Source: Metallosphaera tengchongensis (lineage in GTDB: Archaea > Thermoproteota > Thermoprotei_A > Sulfolobales > Sulfolobaceae). From it: 64,000 nt of DNA. Location: the NCBI RefSeq assembly GCF_013343295.1, contig NZ_CP049074.1, forward strand, positions 124,001-188,000, read 5' to 3'. Made by a program: the position numbers and the translations under genes. The notes under the pieces are model-generated. The model made no database searches. It had not been told where the DNA came from and worked only from the letters and a program-made list of their open reading frames with translations. Each line of letters starts with the position of its first letter. The stretch's first letter is position 1. This document shows, one piece after another, positions 1-8,796 of the stretch.

Positions 1-278
1 TTGACCCTCCTTATTATCACCGTCTCCCCCACGGGTAGGAGGTCAGTGACCTCCATCTTTCCCCTCTCGCTTTGAACCGTGGTGGTCAGGACCATAGGGG
101 TCTCATAACGCTGGTCTAGGTCGTAGGGTGGTTCAGGGAGGATGCTGAACTCTCCACCATGCTCGTCTAACAACTTGGAGAAGACTGACGGTGAGTCAAA
201 CTTTGGTACTGGGAACCATACAACTGAAGTTTCCTGTAATATGGCTGAGGTAAGTTGGTTAGAGATAAAGGCCAACAT
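1..278 (-). CDS. GH15 family glucoamylase/trehalase-like hydrolase, N-terminal part (cut by window edge)
   Basis: Reading the minus strand from the ATG at 278 gives an open frame of 92 complete codons that runs off the left edge. The residues around 25-45 read VVWFPVPKFDSPSVF followed by LLDEHGG, which is typical of the N-terminal beta-sandwich of archaeal GH15 enzymes (glucan 1,4-alpha-glucosidases and trehalases). A later VTDLLPVGE stretch also fits that domain. Known enzymes of the family release glucose from alpha-glucans or trehalose by inversion, and the catalytic (alpha/alpha)6 barrel would lie outside the window. The start is the first ATG in frame that allows the short archaeal N-terminus. 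The substrate cannot be told from this fragment. Confidence 0.8.
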   Translation of the reverse strand, partial: MLAFISNQLTSAILQETSVVWFPVPKFDSPSVFSKLLDEHGGEFSILPEPPYDLDQRYETPMVLTTTVQSERGKMEVTDLLPVGETVIIRRV

Positions 279-345
279 AAGATATAGTTGTTGGGTTGGA
301 TATAACCATTTGGAAGATAATGAGCATGCGCTGTGCTCTCTTGCT

Positions 346-379
346 GACCTCCTCCCTGCCCTGAAGGGTGAGGCTTTCG
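346..379 (-). repeat. IS200/IS605 (TnpB-type) right-end hairpin motif, copy 1
   Basis: The plus strand reads GACCTCCTCC, then a short inverted repeat around CCCTGAAGGG, then GAGGCTTTC. Read on the minus strand, this is the AAGCC-hairpin-GGGAGG-GTC form of TnpB element right ends. No transposase gene is attached. It lies just upstream of the GH15 gene. Confidence 0.6.
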
Positions 380-469
380 TTAACTGTGACCTGTAAAAGG
401 AGTCGTACTCTTATTAACTCCCCCTTAAGGGATGGCATCTCTCTAAAGTTACTTGTTATTTCTAAAACT

Positions 470-1018
470 CTAGTCTAATGGTTTGGAAGTATAAATCATC
501 TCTCTGCTCACGTAAACCGCGTTCTCCCTATAAACTCTATCTTTGCCTATAAGACAGAACTCAGGCGATGGTCCCATGGCCAACAGCCTCCTCCATAGGG
601 ATTGGTCTTTAATACCCAGCCTAGAGTAAAAGTCCTCGTACCTGACTCCCCTAGGTTTAGAGAACCACGTGACCTCGTCCCTCGACGTGACCTTTACATC
701 CCCTCCCTTGAGCTGAAGGAGAGTCCCCTTTCCCTCCATAGACATGGACGCTATTTCGTCATGCTCCACCCTTATTCTCTGCTCAACTTCCTCAATTAAC
801 CTGTCCAAAACACTCGAATCGGATATGTAGTACCAGTCCTCATAAATGTCGCCTTCAGGCATCCAAGGGATACCGTAAACCCTATAGGAAGAGGAGAAGT
901 GTAAACCATTTACCCCAGTTCTTCTCAAGACTTCATGGAACTTCTTCAGACCCTCCTCATACCTCTCTCTACTTGTCTCCGGGCTCCTCCTGTGCCAAAA
1001 GACGTACGCTTCCGTCAT
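470..1018 (-). CDS. Hypothetical 182-aa protein coupled to a muconolactone-isomerase-like gene
   Basis: I do not recognise the family. The protein is soluble, charged and rich in Trp and Tyr (YVFWHRR near the start, EDWYYISD near residue 60), with no signal peptide or membrane segment. Its ATG overlaps the stop codon of the upstream minus-strand gene by four bases (ATGA), so the two are very likely translated together. Because the partner is a dimeric alpha/beta-barrel (MIase-like) protein, a role in the same small catabolic or stress pathway is possible, but that is inference only. Confidence 0.75.
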   Translation of the reverse strand: MTEAYVFWHRRSPETSRERYEEGLKKFHEVLRRTGVNGLHFSSSYRVYGIPWMPEGDIYEDWYYISDSSVLDRLIEEVEQRIRVEHDEIASMSMEGKGTLLQLKGGDVKVTSRDEVTWFSKPRGVRYEDFYSRLGIKDQSLWRRLLAMGPSPEFCLIGKDRVYRENAVYVSREMIYTSKPLD

Positions 1019-1326
1019 GTGGCTATTTTCTTAACCAACTCATAAAAGCTTTCATAGGGATGGATCGCGTGGACCTCAATTTCCACAGCGTATCCCATCT
1101 CCTTCACTATGGGTAAGTTCTCCAAAATCTGGTCTATCTCCTCGTGGGACTCAGCGTCCAGGATGGCCACAACCTCCCTCTTCCCTGAGACCTTCCAGAG
1201 GCCCTTAATCTTCCCTTGTTTTACTGCAGGGAGAGCCGCCTCAGCCTCCCTCTGCCAGATCTGCATGAGGTGCCTCTGGGTCAAGGACTCCGGTTGCTTA
1301 ACCTTGAACCATAGTAGGAATAACAT
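1015..1326 (-). CDS. Muconolactone delta-isomerase-like small protein
   Basis: The 103-residue protein starts MLFLLWFKV and has a central VVAILDAESHEEID segment followed by LPIVKEM, a pattern typical of the muconolactone isomerase (MIase) ferredoxin-like fold. Family members isomerise muconolactone in the beta-ketoadipate pathway, but many archaeal homologues sit outside that pathway. No other catechol-degradation gene is visible here, so the reaction is uncertain. A TATA-like CTTTAATTT lies on the minus strand about 20-25 bases before the ATG, suggesting a near-leaderless message that also carries the downstream 182-aa gene. Confidence 0.7.
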   Translation of the reverse strand: MLFLLWFKVKQPESLTQRHLMQIWQREAEAALPAVKQGKIKGLWKVSGKREVVAILDAESHEEIDQILENLPIVKEMGYAVEIEVHAIHPYESFYELVKKIAT

Positions 1327-1430
1327 AAGATAATACCGAAATTAAAGTTAATAAGTACTCCTTTCAATACACGTCCTCTCAAGCTTGCACTATCCTTGGC
1401 CCAGCATCTCCACCCTTGAGGATACGTCAC

Positions 1431-1464
1431 TGAATTCCTCCCGGTCCTAAAGGGTGAGGCTCTC
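1431..1464 (-). repeat. IS200/IS605 right-end hairpin motif, copy 2
   Basis: The plus strand reads TGAATTCCTCCCGGTCC, then TAAAGGG and TGAGGCTCTCC: the same right-end motif and orientation as at 346-379, with a weakened hairpin. It sits in the 250-base gap before tenA. No transposase remnant is visible next to it. Confidence 0.5.
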
Positions 1465-1577
1465 CTCGTCTAACTTAAGCACTAGAACCACACTAAGACT
1501 TCTCGGGTCCCAACAGCTCTCTTTTTCCTATAACCTGATCCGAAACTCGTTTATATTCCACGGACTGACTCATCTAC

Positions 1578-2237
1578 ATGACAAGACAAGAGAGGTTCTG
1601 GTCTTCAATACAGGACATATTAAGGGGCATCGAGAGTCATCCATTTATTATTGGTCTCACTGATGGCTCCCTCCCCATGGACAGCTTCAAGCATTACATT
1701 ATACAAGATGCCCTCTACCTTAACGAGTTCTCAAAGGTCCTCCTCATGGCCTCCATCAAGGCTGAAACTCAAGAGCAGAGGATGAACTTCATGACCCATG
1801 TTCTTGACGCATCCAAGGTGGAGGAGGGCCTTCACTCCTCCTTTCTAAAAAAGTGGGGGGTTGATCTGAAACTACAGGAAATGTCTCCCGCAAACAAGGC
1901 TTACACTTCCTTCCTACTTAGCGTCGGCTACTCCTCAACTTTCCCAGAGATCCTCTCCGCGGTCCTCCCTTGTTATTGGATTTACATGCACGTAGGTAAA
2001 CTACTCTTAAAGAAGGGCTCTCCAGTTGAGGAGTACTCCAGATGGATAAACACCTACGGGGGAGAGGAGTATGAAAGGGGTGTCAGGTGGGCTGTCTCAC
2101 AACTGGACGAGGTGGAGGTAACCGAAGAGGTTGAAAAAAGGATGCTGTACAACTTTAGGCTGGCGTCCATCTACGAATACATGTTTTGGGACTCAGCGTA
2201 TAGGAAAGAAACCTTCCCTTTCTCACTTAGGGTTTAG
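1578..2237 (+). CDS. tenA: TenA-family thiaminase II / aminopyrimidine aminohydrolase
   Basis: The 219-residue, all-helical protein matches the usual TenA length. Family landmarks are visible: YIIQDALYL near residue 40 (the substrate-binding Asp), GYSSTFPEIL followed by LPCYWIYMHVG around 115-140 (the catalytic Cys with neighbouring Tyr), and SIYEYMFWDSAYR near the C-terminus (the conserved Glu). TenA enzymes hydrolyse aminopyrimidine breakdown products of thiamine for salvage, or cleave thiamine itself. A TATA box TTTATATT at 1550-1557 lies about 26 bases upstream, so the ATG at 1578 is probably the first base of a leaderless mRNA. No TPP riboswitch is seen. The gene converges with the SatP gene. 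Confidence 0.9.
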   Translation: MTRQERFWSSIQDILRGIESHPFIIGLTDGSLPMDSFKHYIIQDALYLNEFSKVLLMASIKAETQEQRMNFMTHVLDASKVEEGLHSSFLKKWGVDLKLQEMSPANKAYTSFLLSVGYSSTFPEILSAVLPCYWIYMHVGKLLLKKGSPVEEYSRWINTYGGEEYERGVRWAVSQLDEVEVTEEVEKRMLYNFRLASIYEYMFWDSAYRKETFPFSLRV

Positions 2238-2245
2238 GGTATAGG

Positions 2246-2806
2246 TCAAGACATGGGCGCTTTACCTAGGGGTGCCTTGGCTCCAAGGGCCTCCGCGACC
2301 ACTGAGGCTAGTCCAGTGTACCACGCAGCTATTGCAGTGAGGATACCGACGTAGCCCCCTGCGTGGAACAGGGGAGTGTTTCCCGTCATCGCTCCTATGC
2401 CCAAGAGGAAGAAGGTTATCCAAAGTAAGAGGAAGGTCGTAAATAAACCCATGTTGGCCTTAAAGGTACCGAACCACATTACCAACGTGAAGATCCCGAA
2501 GCCGACTAGGACGTATCCTATACCCACAGCCGTGACGTCACCGAATATGCCGAGGGAGGTTAAGAAGAACCACTCCCAGAAAGCACCGTAGGTAAAGAAC
2601 GCAACGTAACCGAAGGTGTTCCCCGCTCTCCACTCCAAGATACCTGCCAAGAGCTGAGCTAGACCTCCGTAAAAAGCTGCAAGACCTAGAACCGCGTTCT
2701 CTCCACTTGATAGGAGGCCTGCGTTATACGTGCTTAAAACAAGGGTGGTTAGGGCGAAGCCCGATAAACCTAGGGGGGCTGGATTTGCCCTTTTTTGTTC
2801 TGTCAT
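2246..2806 (-). CDS. satP: GPR1/FUN34/YaaH (SatP) family acetate/succinate transporter
   Basis: The 186-residue protein carries the family signature [14 protein letters not shown] at its N-terminus and about six hydrophobic segments, including the conserved [12 protein letters not shown] and YGAFWEWF stretches. Members form oligomeric channels or proton symporters for acetate and succinate in the cytoplasmic membrane. It is divergent from an acetyl-CoA synthetase gene across about 100 bases, so uptake and activation of acetate are probably co-controlled. A minus-strand TATA box (TTTTATATA, 2836-2844) precedes the ATG with a predicted leader of about eight bases. Confidence 0.92.
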   Translation of the reverse strand: MTEQKRANPAPLGLSGFALTTLVLSTYNAGLLSSGENAVLGLAAFYGGLAQLLAGILEWRAGNTFGYVAFFTYGAFWEWFFLTSLGIFGDVTAVGIGYVLVGFGIFTLVMWFGTFKANMGLFTTFLLLWITFFLLGIGAMTGNTPLFHAGGYVGILTAIAAWYTGLASVVAEALGAKAPLGKAPMS

Positions 2807-2905
2807 GATATTTCCACTATATCTAGAATTTCAAATATATAAAAGCTTGTTCTTATGGTGTCTTATGGTTAAAGATTTATAATTATTTTTCTTGTATGTA
2901 TAGTC
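2807..2905. promoter_or_regulatory. Divergent promoter region of satP and acs
   Basis: This 99-base intergenic stretch holds two back-to-back archaeal promoters. For acs, TTTATAATTA at 2876-2885 is centred about 26 bases before the ATG at 2906, predicting a leaderless mRNA. For satP, TATATAAAAG at 2836-2845 (plus-strand reading) gives a start site about 8 bases before its ATG. The direct repeat TCTTATGGT at 2851-2859 and 2861-2869 lies between the two boxes and is a plausible regulator site, though no regulator can be named. Confidence 0.7.
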
Positions 2906-4909
2906 ATGAGTAAGTCTACAGATGAGATAAGCTTACCCTTTCAGGAGAAGGTACTCCCTGAAGTGCTGAGGCATAGGGTCGTCTCCGTGGGAGAGTACAT
3001 GGAACTTCACAAGAAAACTACAGAAAATTACCGAGAGTTCTGGGAGTCCGTAGCTAAAGATCTGGAGTGGTATAGGCCTTGGGATAAGACGTTAGATGAC
3101 AGCAACCCACCTTTCTACAAATGGTTTGTTGGAGGGCAGCTTAACGCCTCCCATCTAGCTGTGGACAGACACGCAAACTCTTGGAGAAGGAACAAGGTAG
3201 CGATTATATGGGAAGGTGAGCCTTGGGAAAACGGACCCAAGGAGGTTAGGAAACTCACCTATCTCGACCTTTTCAGAGAGGTCAACAGGGTTGCGTACGT
3301 TTTAAAGGAAGTTTACGGGCTAAAAAAAGGGGATGCCATAGGGATATACCTCCCTATGATCCCAGAACTGCCCATCTTTATGTTGGCAGCAGCTAGACTC
3401 GGGGTGACTTTTACAGTAGTTTTCTCAGGTTTCAGCTCCCAAGCCATTACGGACAGGATGAACGACGCTGAGGCAAAGCTAGTGGTCACCGCTGATGGGG
3501 GTTGGAGGAGAGGAAAGATTGTACCCCTAAAGGAGGTGGTGGACAAGGCCCTGGAGAACTCACCAACAGTTAAGCACGTTTTGGTTGTTAGGAGGGCAGG
3601 TATCAAGGTCAATATGGTGGAAGGTAGGGACAAGTACCTCGATGAAGTGCTCTCAAGTGTACCCCTGAACGTTTACGTCGAGCCTGAAAGAGTGAAAAGT
3701 GAAGACCCATTATACATTCTTTACACCTCAGGAACAACGGGGAAACCAAAGGGAATAGTCCACGATACCGGAGGGTATCTTACCTTACTGCATTACACCA
3801 TGAACCAAGTTTTCGACATAAGGGACACTGACGTGTACTGGTGCGCTGCGGACATAGGTTGGGTCACCGGTCACTCCTACATCGTCTTCGGTCCCCTAAT
3901 GGAAGGGGCTACCGAGGTCATGTACGAGGGGGCCTTGGACTACCCGGAACCGGATAGGTGGACCTCAATAATTGAGAGGTATCAGGTCTCAGTCCTTTAC
4001 ATTTCTCCCACAGCTATAAGGTCCTTTATGAAACAAGGAGAGAAATGGATTACAAAGCATGACGTGGGCAGCGTGAGACTTATGCATTCTGTGGGCGAAC
4101 CTATAAACCCCGAGGCGTGGAGGTGGTTCCATAAACATGTTGGTAGGAGCAAAATTCCCTTTGGGAGCACTTGGTGGATGACCGAGACAGGTGGAATATT
4201 GATATCCATAACTCCTGGAGGGCTACTGGTACCCATGAAACCAGGGACTAACGGTCCGCCCATCCCTGGAGTATCGGCCGAGGTAGTAGGAGAGGACGGA
4301 AAGCCTCTCCCGGAGGAACAGAAAGGATACCTGGTTATAACCAAACCCTGGCCTGGAATGCCACTCACCATCCATAAGGACCCGGAAAGGTACGTCAAGG
4401 TCTACTGGAGTAAGTTTCCTGGAATGTTCCTAGCTGGCGATTACGCCATAAAGGACAGGGATGACTACTTCTGGATATTGGGGAGAGCCGATGAGGTCCT
4501 TAAGATAGCTGGGCACAGGATAGGGACTTACGAGCTTGAGTCCGCCCTCATCCAACACCCTGCAGTTGCTGAGGCTGCTGTAGTTGGAGTCCCAGACCAA
4601 CTGAGGGGAGAGCTAGCTGAAGCCTTCGTCATACTTAAGGTAGGGTACAACCCAGATCAAAAACTAAAGGAAGAGCTGATGAAGACTGTAAGGGAGAACT
4701 ACGGGCCCATCGCAGTTTTCAAGGACATACATTTCGTGAGTAAACTTCCCAAGACCAGGAGCGGTAAGATAATGAGGAGGGTCGTAAAGGCAGTTGCAAC
4801 TGGCTCACCCATCGGGGACGTGACCACGTTAGAGGACGAGGCCGCCGTCGAGGAGGTAAAGAAGGCTTACCACGAACTGAGCGAAGAGGTCAATAGGGGG
4901 AAAGGTTAG
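2906..4909 (+). CDS. acs: Acetyl-CoA synthetase (AMP-forming)
   Basis: The 667-residue protein is full length for AMP-forming acyl-CoA synthetases. The P-loop YTSGTTGKPKG lies at about residues 272-282, the adenylate motif STWWMTETGG near 420, and the C-terminal lysine motif KTRSGKIMRR near 616-625. The N-terminus has the Acs-type WYRPWDKTLDDSNPPFYKWF. The enzyme makes acetyl-CoA from acetate, ATP and CoA. In Sulfolobales, related enzymes also use propionate or 3-hydroxypropionate, so substrate choice is not certain, but the divergent acetate carrier favours acetate. Its last 20 bases overlap the 3' end of the convergent helicase gene. Confidence 0.9.
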   Translation: MSKSTDEISLPFQEKVLPEVLRHRVVSVGEYMELHKKTTENYREFWESVAKDLEWYRPWDKTLDDSNPPFYKWFVGGQLNASHLAVDRHANSWRRNKVAIIWEGEPWENGPKEVRKLTYLDLFREVNRVAYVLKEVYGLKKGDAIGIYLPMIPELPIFMLAAARLGVTFTVVFSGFSSQAITDRMNDAEAKLVVTADGGWRRGKIVPLKEVVDKALENSPTVKHVLVVRRAGIKVNMVEGRDKYLDEVLSSVPLNVYVEPERVKSEDPLYILYTSGTTGKPKGIVHDTGGYLTLLHYTMNQVFDIRDTDVYWCAADIGWVTGHSYIVFGPLMEGATEVMYEGALDYPEPDRWTSIIERYQVSVLYISPTAIRSFMKQGEKWITKHDVGSVRLMHSVGEPINPEAWRWFHKHVGRSKIPFGSTWWMTETGGILISITPGGLLVPMKPGTNGPPIPGVSAEVVGEDGKPLPEEQKGYLVITKPWPGMPLTIHKDPERYVKVYWSKFPGMFLAGDYAIKDRDDYFWILGRADEVLKIAGHRIGTYELESALIQHPAVAEAAVVGVPDQLRGELAEAFVILKVGYNPDQKLKEELMKTVRENYGPIAVFKDIHFVSKLPKTRSGKIMRRVVKAVATGSPIGDVTTLEDEAAVEEVKKAYHELSEEVNRGKG

Positions 4910-6887
4910 ACGCGAACTTTTTCTTAGCCTGATTCAAAATTGCTAAGACATTTCTTTTCAAGAACTTCTCCTCGTCAGGGGAAACGCCGTAGTAGGATAT
5001 TTTCACCAGTGGGTATACAGTTATCCCGTTGGCTGACGCTCTCACTCTGGCTGTAAACGTTATTGACCTGTTCCTCTGGTTCGCGCTTGAACTTACCGCA
5101 ATATCTGGGTCGGGTTCGTAACTGAAAGATCTCTCCACCTCGCTCTGCCTGTCCTTAGTGAACAGTACCGTTAAGTACCTCAATAGATCCTTCCTTGATA
5201 TGTTGTAGCTCTTCATTTCCCCCAATCTTCTCAGCTCGTCGCTACATATGTCCATGCACTGCTCGCCTACGCAAAGTTGGCAGTACTTGGATAGGAGTAT
5301 TAAGTAGACTAGATGAGAAGTCTTCTCTGGGTCATAGTAGTACGACAACTCCCCGTCTGAGATCGCCATGTCCACAACGTCTGTGAACACGTTCTTGCTA
5401 TCGTTACCCTTCTCTTTAAAGTAGTTGAAGAGACTGGACTTTCCCCTCCTAAGGAGGAACTGGTCTAGATCCACCTCCTCCTCCAATAGACTTCCGAGGG
5501 TTGTGATTCCTCCCTTACTCCTGACCTGTTCAACCACTCTAGCTAAGGTGCCCTTCCCTTCCCTCCTTTCGAGGATGTAACTCACGTCAACTCCCTCGTT
5601 ACTCAGTGACCTCAACGCTTCATCTAAGTCGTCGTATTCAAAGGTCTTCGGGGTGAGGGTAACCACCAGGTACTTTATTTCGTTACCCTTGGTTTTCCTT
5701 ATTAACCTACCCAGTCTCTGGTAGAACCTCAGGGGACTTTTCGGTACGTCAGTCATCACAAGGAGCTTAGCTTCTGGTATATCTATGCCCTCCTCACCCA
5801 CCACAGTCGAGATTATGACGTCAACTTCCCCCCTTTTAGCCCTGTTGACTATGTCGAGCCTTTCCTCTTTCTTTAACTCCCCGGTTAAAATGGCCACGTT
5901 GTTGACTCCCATAGAGTTTAACACTACCTCAAACTCATGCGCTGTCATACGCCTTGACGTGAAAATGAGGACAGGTTTGTGCTCCTCTATGTCGTAAGAG
6001 CTCACTATCTCCTTTAAGGTTCTGGCCTTATGGCTAAACCCCGGGGAGGAGCAGAGGACTGAGAGGGAAGCGTGGTCATGGACCTTTTGACCAGTTGCAA
6101 GTTTATCTAGGCTTTCGCAAAACGCTCTCTTCCCGTAAGAGCTCAGGGTGGACCTTAAGAAACCTAGCACGTTCTTGTTCCCTTCTACCTTTCCCTTAAG
6201 GAGAGCGTCGTAGGCCACGTTCTCTATCCCGTCCATTTCCGCGTCAAATACGTCAGCTATGGCCTTGGGTAGGTTGAAGGAGGAGTCTATCTGTGACAGT
6301 TTCTTGAAGTCGTATGCAAGTACGTGAGGGGAACCGATCCTCTCTAGGACGGTAGTGTCAATGTTGTACCTCTTCTTGCTGGGTAGAAGGGCGGTGAAAC
6401 CTACCATGGCCTTAGGCTCCAGGGAGAGTATAGCCTCAGCGTACCTCGGATCCCCGAAGGCGTGGTGGACCTCGTCCAGGATCAATACGTCGACTTCAGG
6501 CTTACACTTGGAGGCGGTAAACGGAGTCGAGATCACAGGGTTTCTCCCGGTCCTAAAGCTGTCGCATTGCCCCTCATACTCCTCTCCCGCATCTGGGAAT
6601 AGTTTACTCCAAAAATTGTGAAACATCTGGTCACAGAGTATTCTAGTGGGTTCCAGGACCAGAACACGCCTCCTACTCCTCATGAGAAGGGAGACCACAG
6701 CGAGCTCAACTATGGTCTTCCCTGACCCCGTGGGCATCGAAACTACCACAAACTTCTTGTCCTTGAGTGACTCCATCACGTCGTTAACCACTATCTTTTG
6801 GTACGGGTAGAGGGAAATACCTAGAGCCGCCTCCAGTTCGTCGCTGAAGTTTTCTGAAATCACAGTACAGAAGGGATTAAAGACCAT
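4890..6887 (-). CDS. SF2 DEVH-box helicase with a cysteine-cluster C-terminal domain
   Basis: The N-terminal half is a superfamily 2 helicase resembling the Hef/Mph1 or ERCC3-like group: Walker A MPTGSGKT at residues 51-58, LEPTRIL, Walker B DEVH at 138-141, motif III-like GFTALLP, and motif VI YQRLGRLIRKT near 395. The C-terminal third (about 470-665) is not a domain I recognise. It contains a compact CQLCVGEQCMDIC cluster near residue 540 (CX2CX4CX3C), which could bind zinc or an Fe-S cluster, and no nuclease or HhH domain is evident. A role in DNA repair or recombination is inferred from the core only. The gene is convergent with acs. Confidence 0.8.
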   Translation of the reverse strand: MVFNPFCTVISENFSDELEAALGISLYPYQKIVVNDVMESLKDKKFVVVSMPTGSGKTIVELAVVSLLMRSRRRVLVLEPTRILCDQMFHNFWSKLFPDAGEEYEGQCDSFRTGRNPVISTPFTASKCKPEVDVLILDEVHHAFGDPRYAEAILSLEPKAMVGFTALLPSKKRYNIDTTVLERIGSPHVLAYDFKKLSQIDSSFNLPKAIADVFDAEMDGIENVAYDALLKGKVEGNKNVLGFLRSTLSSYGKRAFCESLDKLATGQKVHDHASLSVLCSSPGFSHKARTLKEIVSSYDIEEHKPVLIFTSRRMTAHEFEVVLNSMGVNNVAILTGELKKEERLDIVNRAKRGEVDVIISTVVGEEGIDIPEAKLLVMTDVPKSPLRFYQRLGRLIRKTKGNEIKYLVVTLTPKTFEYDDLDEALRSLSNEGVDVSYILERREGKGTLARVVEQVRSKGGITTLGSLLEEEVDLDQFLLRRGKSSLFNYFKEKGNDSKNVFTDVVDMAISDGELSYYYDPEKTSHLVYLILLSKYCQLCVGEQCMDICSDELRRLGEMKSYNISRKDLLRYLTVLFTKDRQSEVERSFSYEPDPDIAVSSSANQRNRSITFTARVRASANGITVYPLVKISYYGVSPDEEKFLKRNVLAILNQAKKKFASNLSPY

Positions 6888-7014
6888 TAATTTCTTTCGG
6901 TCTTAGATAGAAATTGAGCCCGTCAAGAGATCCAAGGTCATGTCATTACGTGAATAAAGCCCTGTGAAGGAAGTTTTTATATAAAAATAAAAGCCCAAAA
7001 TGAGACGTTATTCT

Positions 7015-7422
7015 ATGCCAACTTTAGATACTCCACACTCTATACTAAACGAGGTTATAAGGGACGTCCTAAAAAGATGGGGGAAATCAACGAGGGCTGA
7101 AGTGCAACTTATGCCTTTCAACCCCTCGATCCTTGGATTCGTTAGGGCTGGACAGGAAACGATATACGTAAACACTGTACCCCTATCAGGAGTAAACCAT
7201 GATAACCTCGGGCAATACCTTTACGTCGTAATCCTCCACGAATACTTACACCTGCTAGGTGTAGCTGACGAGAGGGAGGTAAGGAGGATGACCCTAGAGA
7301 TTGTTGACGAGAAGTTTGGGGAATCGAGCTTCGCCCACAACCTTTCCCTAAACCTGGCGGATCCCAGGGACGTCATGCTAATGAACTCTTGGAAGAACGG
7401 CAGACCGCACACCTACATGTGA
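7015..7422 (+). CDS. Small putative zinc metalloprotease (HExxH...D type)
   Basis: The protein of about 135 residues is built around HEYLHLLGVADE, an HExxHxxGxxD zinc-binding motif like that of metzincin-type or minimal peptidases. There is no signal peptide, so it would be cytoplasmic. The closest named families (archaemetzincins, minigluzincins) share only this motif, so the substrate is unknown. The TATA box TTTTATATAAAA (6975-6986) predicts transcription from about 7005, which favours the ATG at 7015; an in-frame ATG at 7000 would lie upstream of that start site. The gene stands alone between a helicase and an MFS transporter. Confidence 0.65.
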   Translation: MPTLDTPHSILNEVIRDVLKRWGKSTRAEVQLMPFNPSILGFVRAGQETIYVNTVPLSGVNHDNLGQYLYVVILHEYLHLLGVADEREVRRMTLEIVDEKFGESSFAHNLSLNLADPRDVMLMNSWKNGRPHTYM

Positions 7423-7508
7423 ATATGACGCGCAAGCCACCCTTTCTCCCTATTTCTATTGAATAGAAAAAGAAAATTAATACTACACCGTAATAACTAG
7501 ATTCTACC

Positions 7509-8636
7509 TTGAAGCCTCTAAGAACCTATGCTGTATTGAGAAGCATTGCCGCTGACCTTACCCAACCCTTTATCACCTTCACTGCTGCTTCCTCTGGGGT
7601 AATTAACGAATACTTAGGTATAATTAGCTCAGCCTCAACAGTCCTGACCGCGATCTCTGAGTTCGCCACGGCTCTGTTCCAGGTTAGAGCGTTGACCCTG
7701 CTAATTCTTGGGAGCTTGATCACTGGGCTTTCGTGGATAGTATTGTCTTTCCTACCGTTCACGGGGATAGACCTCACGTTAGGGTACTGCTTCGCAGAGT
7801 TGGGTCTGGGGATGTCGATAATGGGTTGGAACTTGATCATGGAGAAGCTGAGCTCCTCATCGAGAGGAGAGGTACTTACTCAGTACACAGCCTACGCCAA
7901 TGTAGGTGGCCTCATAGCCACTTTGGGTGCAGGGGTATTCGTGGGGTCCTCTACTGAGCTCATTAAGATCCCGTTCATACTAAGCGGTATCATTAGTTTA
8001 ACCTGTATCTTTATTTTATGGCGTTCAGACGTGGATTATGAAGATCCTTCCAGGAAGTTCCATTTACCTAAAGGGATTGGGAGGTTCCTAGCGTTGACTG
8101 GGACCTTTACCTTCATCTGGTCCTTTGCCTGGCCACTTTTCCCGGTGGCCCAAATATTCATCTTCCACATGAATTACACCAATATAGCTATCATGTCGTT
8201 CATAGCAGGGGTATCTTCCCTAGCTTTCAGGAGGACAGTGGCCCGTTTGATTACGACGAATAGAAAGTTAGCCATGTTTTTAGGAAGGGCCCTCCTTACC
8301 GTTTTTCCCCTCACTTACGCCATAGCTCCGTCCATCTACTTCATATACCTAGTTGAGATGGTAGCTGGTTTCACCAGTATGGTTGGCTCCACAGCTTACG
8401 TCAGCTACCTCTACGACTCCTCCAGTAAGGAAGACATGAAAGTAGCCTTAGGGTTTTACTCTGTCCTTCAGGGAATAGGAGCTCTAATGGGGTCAGTAGC
8501 GTCCAGCTTCATCATGAACTTGTTGATACCAGTCCTTGGTTTAGCCACTGATCTAAGGGTACTCCTTTTGGTCTCAGCCTTCTTGAGGTTGACTACTTCC
8601 TTCTGGTACCTTAAACTAAAGGAAATTAACAGATAG
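7509..8636 (+). CDS. MFS transporter
   Basis: The protein has 375 residues and about 12 hydrophobic segments, including FTFIWSFAWPLFPVAQIFIF in the middle, a typical major facilitator layout at the short end of the family. The substrate cannot be inferred. Translation most likely starts at TTG 7509 (MKPLRTYAVLRSIAAD), since a TATA-like AAAATTAATA lies about 26 bases before it and no ATG precedes the first membrane segment in frame. It reads in the same direction as the FAD enzyme that follows after 160 bases, with a separate promoter likely. Confidence 0.8.
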   Translation: MKPLRTYAVLRSIAADLTQPFITFTAASSGVINEYLGIISSASTVLTAISEFATALFQVRALTLLILGSLITGLSWIVLSFLPFTGIDLTLGYCFAELGLGMSIMGWNLIMEKLSSSSRGEVLTQYTAYANVGGLIATLGAGVFVGSSTELIKIPFILSGIISLTCIFILWRSDVDYEDPSRKFHLPKGIGRFLALTGTFTFIWSFAWPLFPVAQIFIFHMNYTNIAIMSFIAGVSSLAFRRTVARLITTNRKLAMFLGRALLTVFPLTYAIAPSIYFIYLVEMVAGFTSMVGSTAYVSYLYDSSSKEDMKVALGFYSVLQGIGALMGSVASSFIMNLLIPVLGLATDLRVLLLVSAFLRLTTSFWYLKLKEINR

Positions 8637-8796
8637 CGTAGCAGGCTAAGGCCTGAGCCTAAATGCTTACTGCTATCTAGTGAAAATAAATTTATGCCGT
8701 TAAAATCACTAAATAAACTATCCAGATAAATGCGGTTAATCAAGAAAATTGGTTCGCTTGAGAAAGTCATTTTACTCCATAGGATAATATCCTCAA

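Noticed and set aside
1380-1577. TPP riboswitch upstream of tenA
   Set aside because: A TATA box only 26 bases before the ATG predicts a leaderless mRNA, leaving no room for a riboswitch, and no THI-box sequence was seen.
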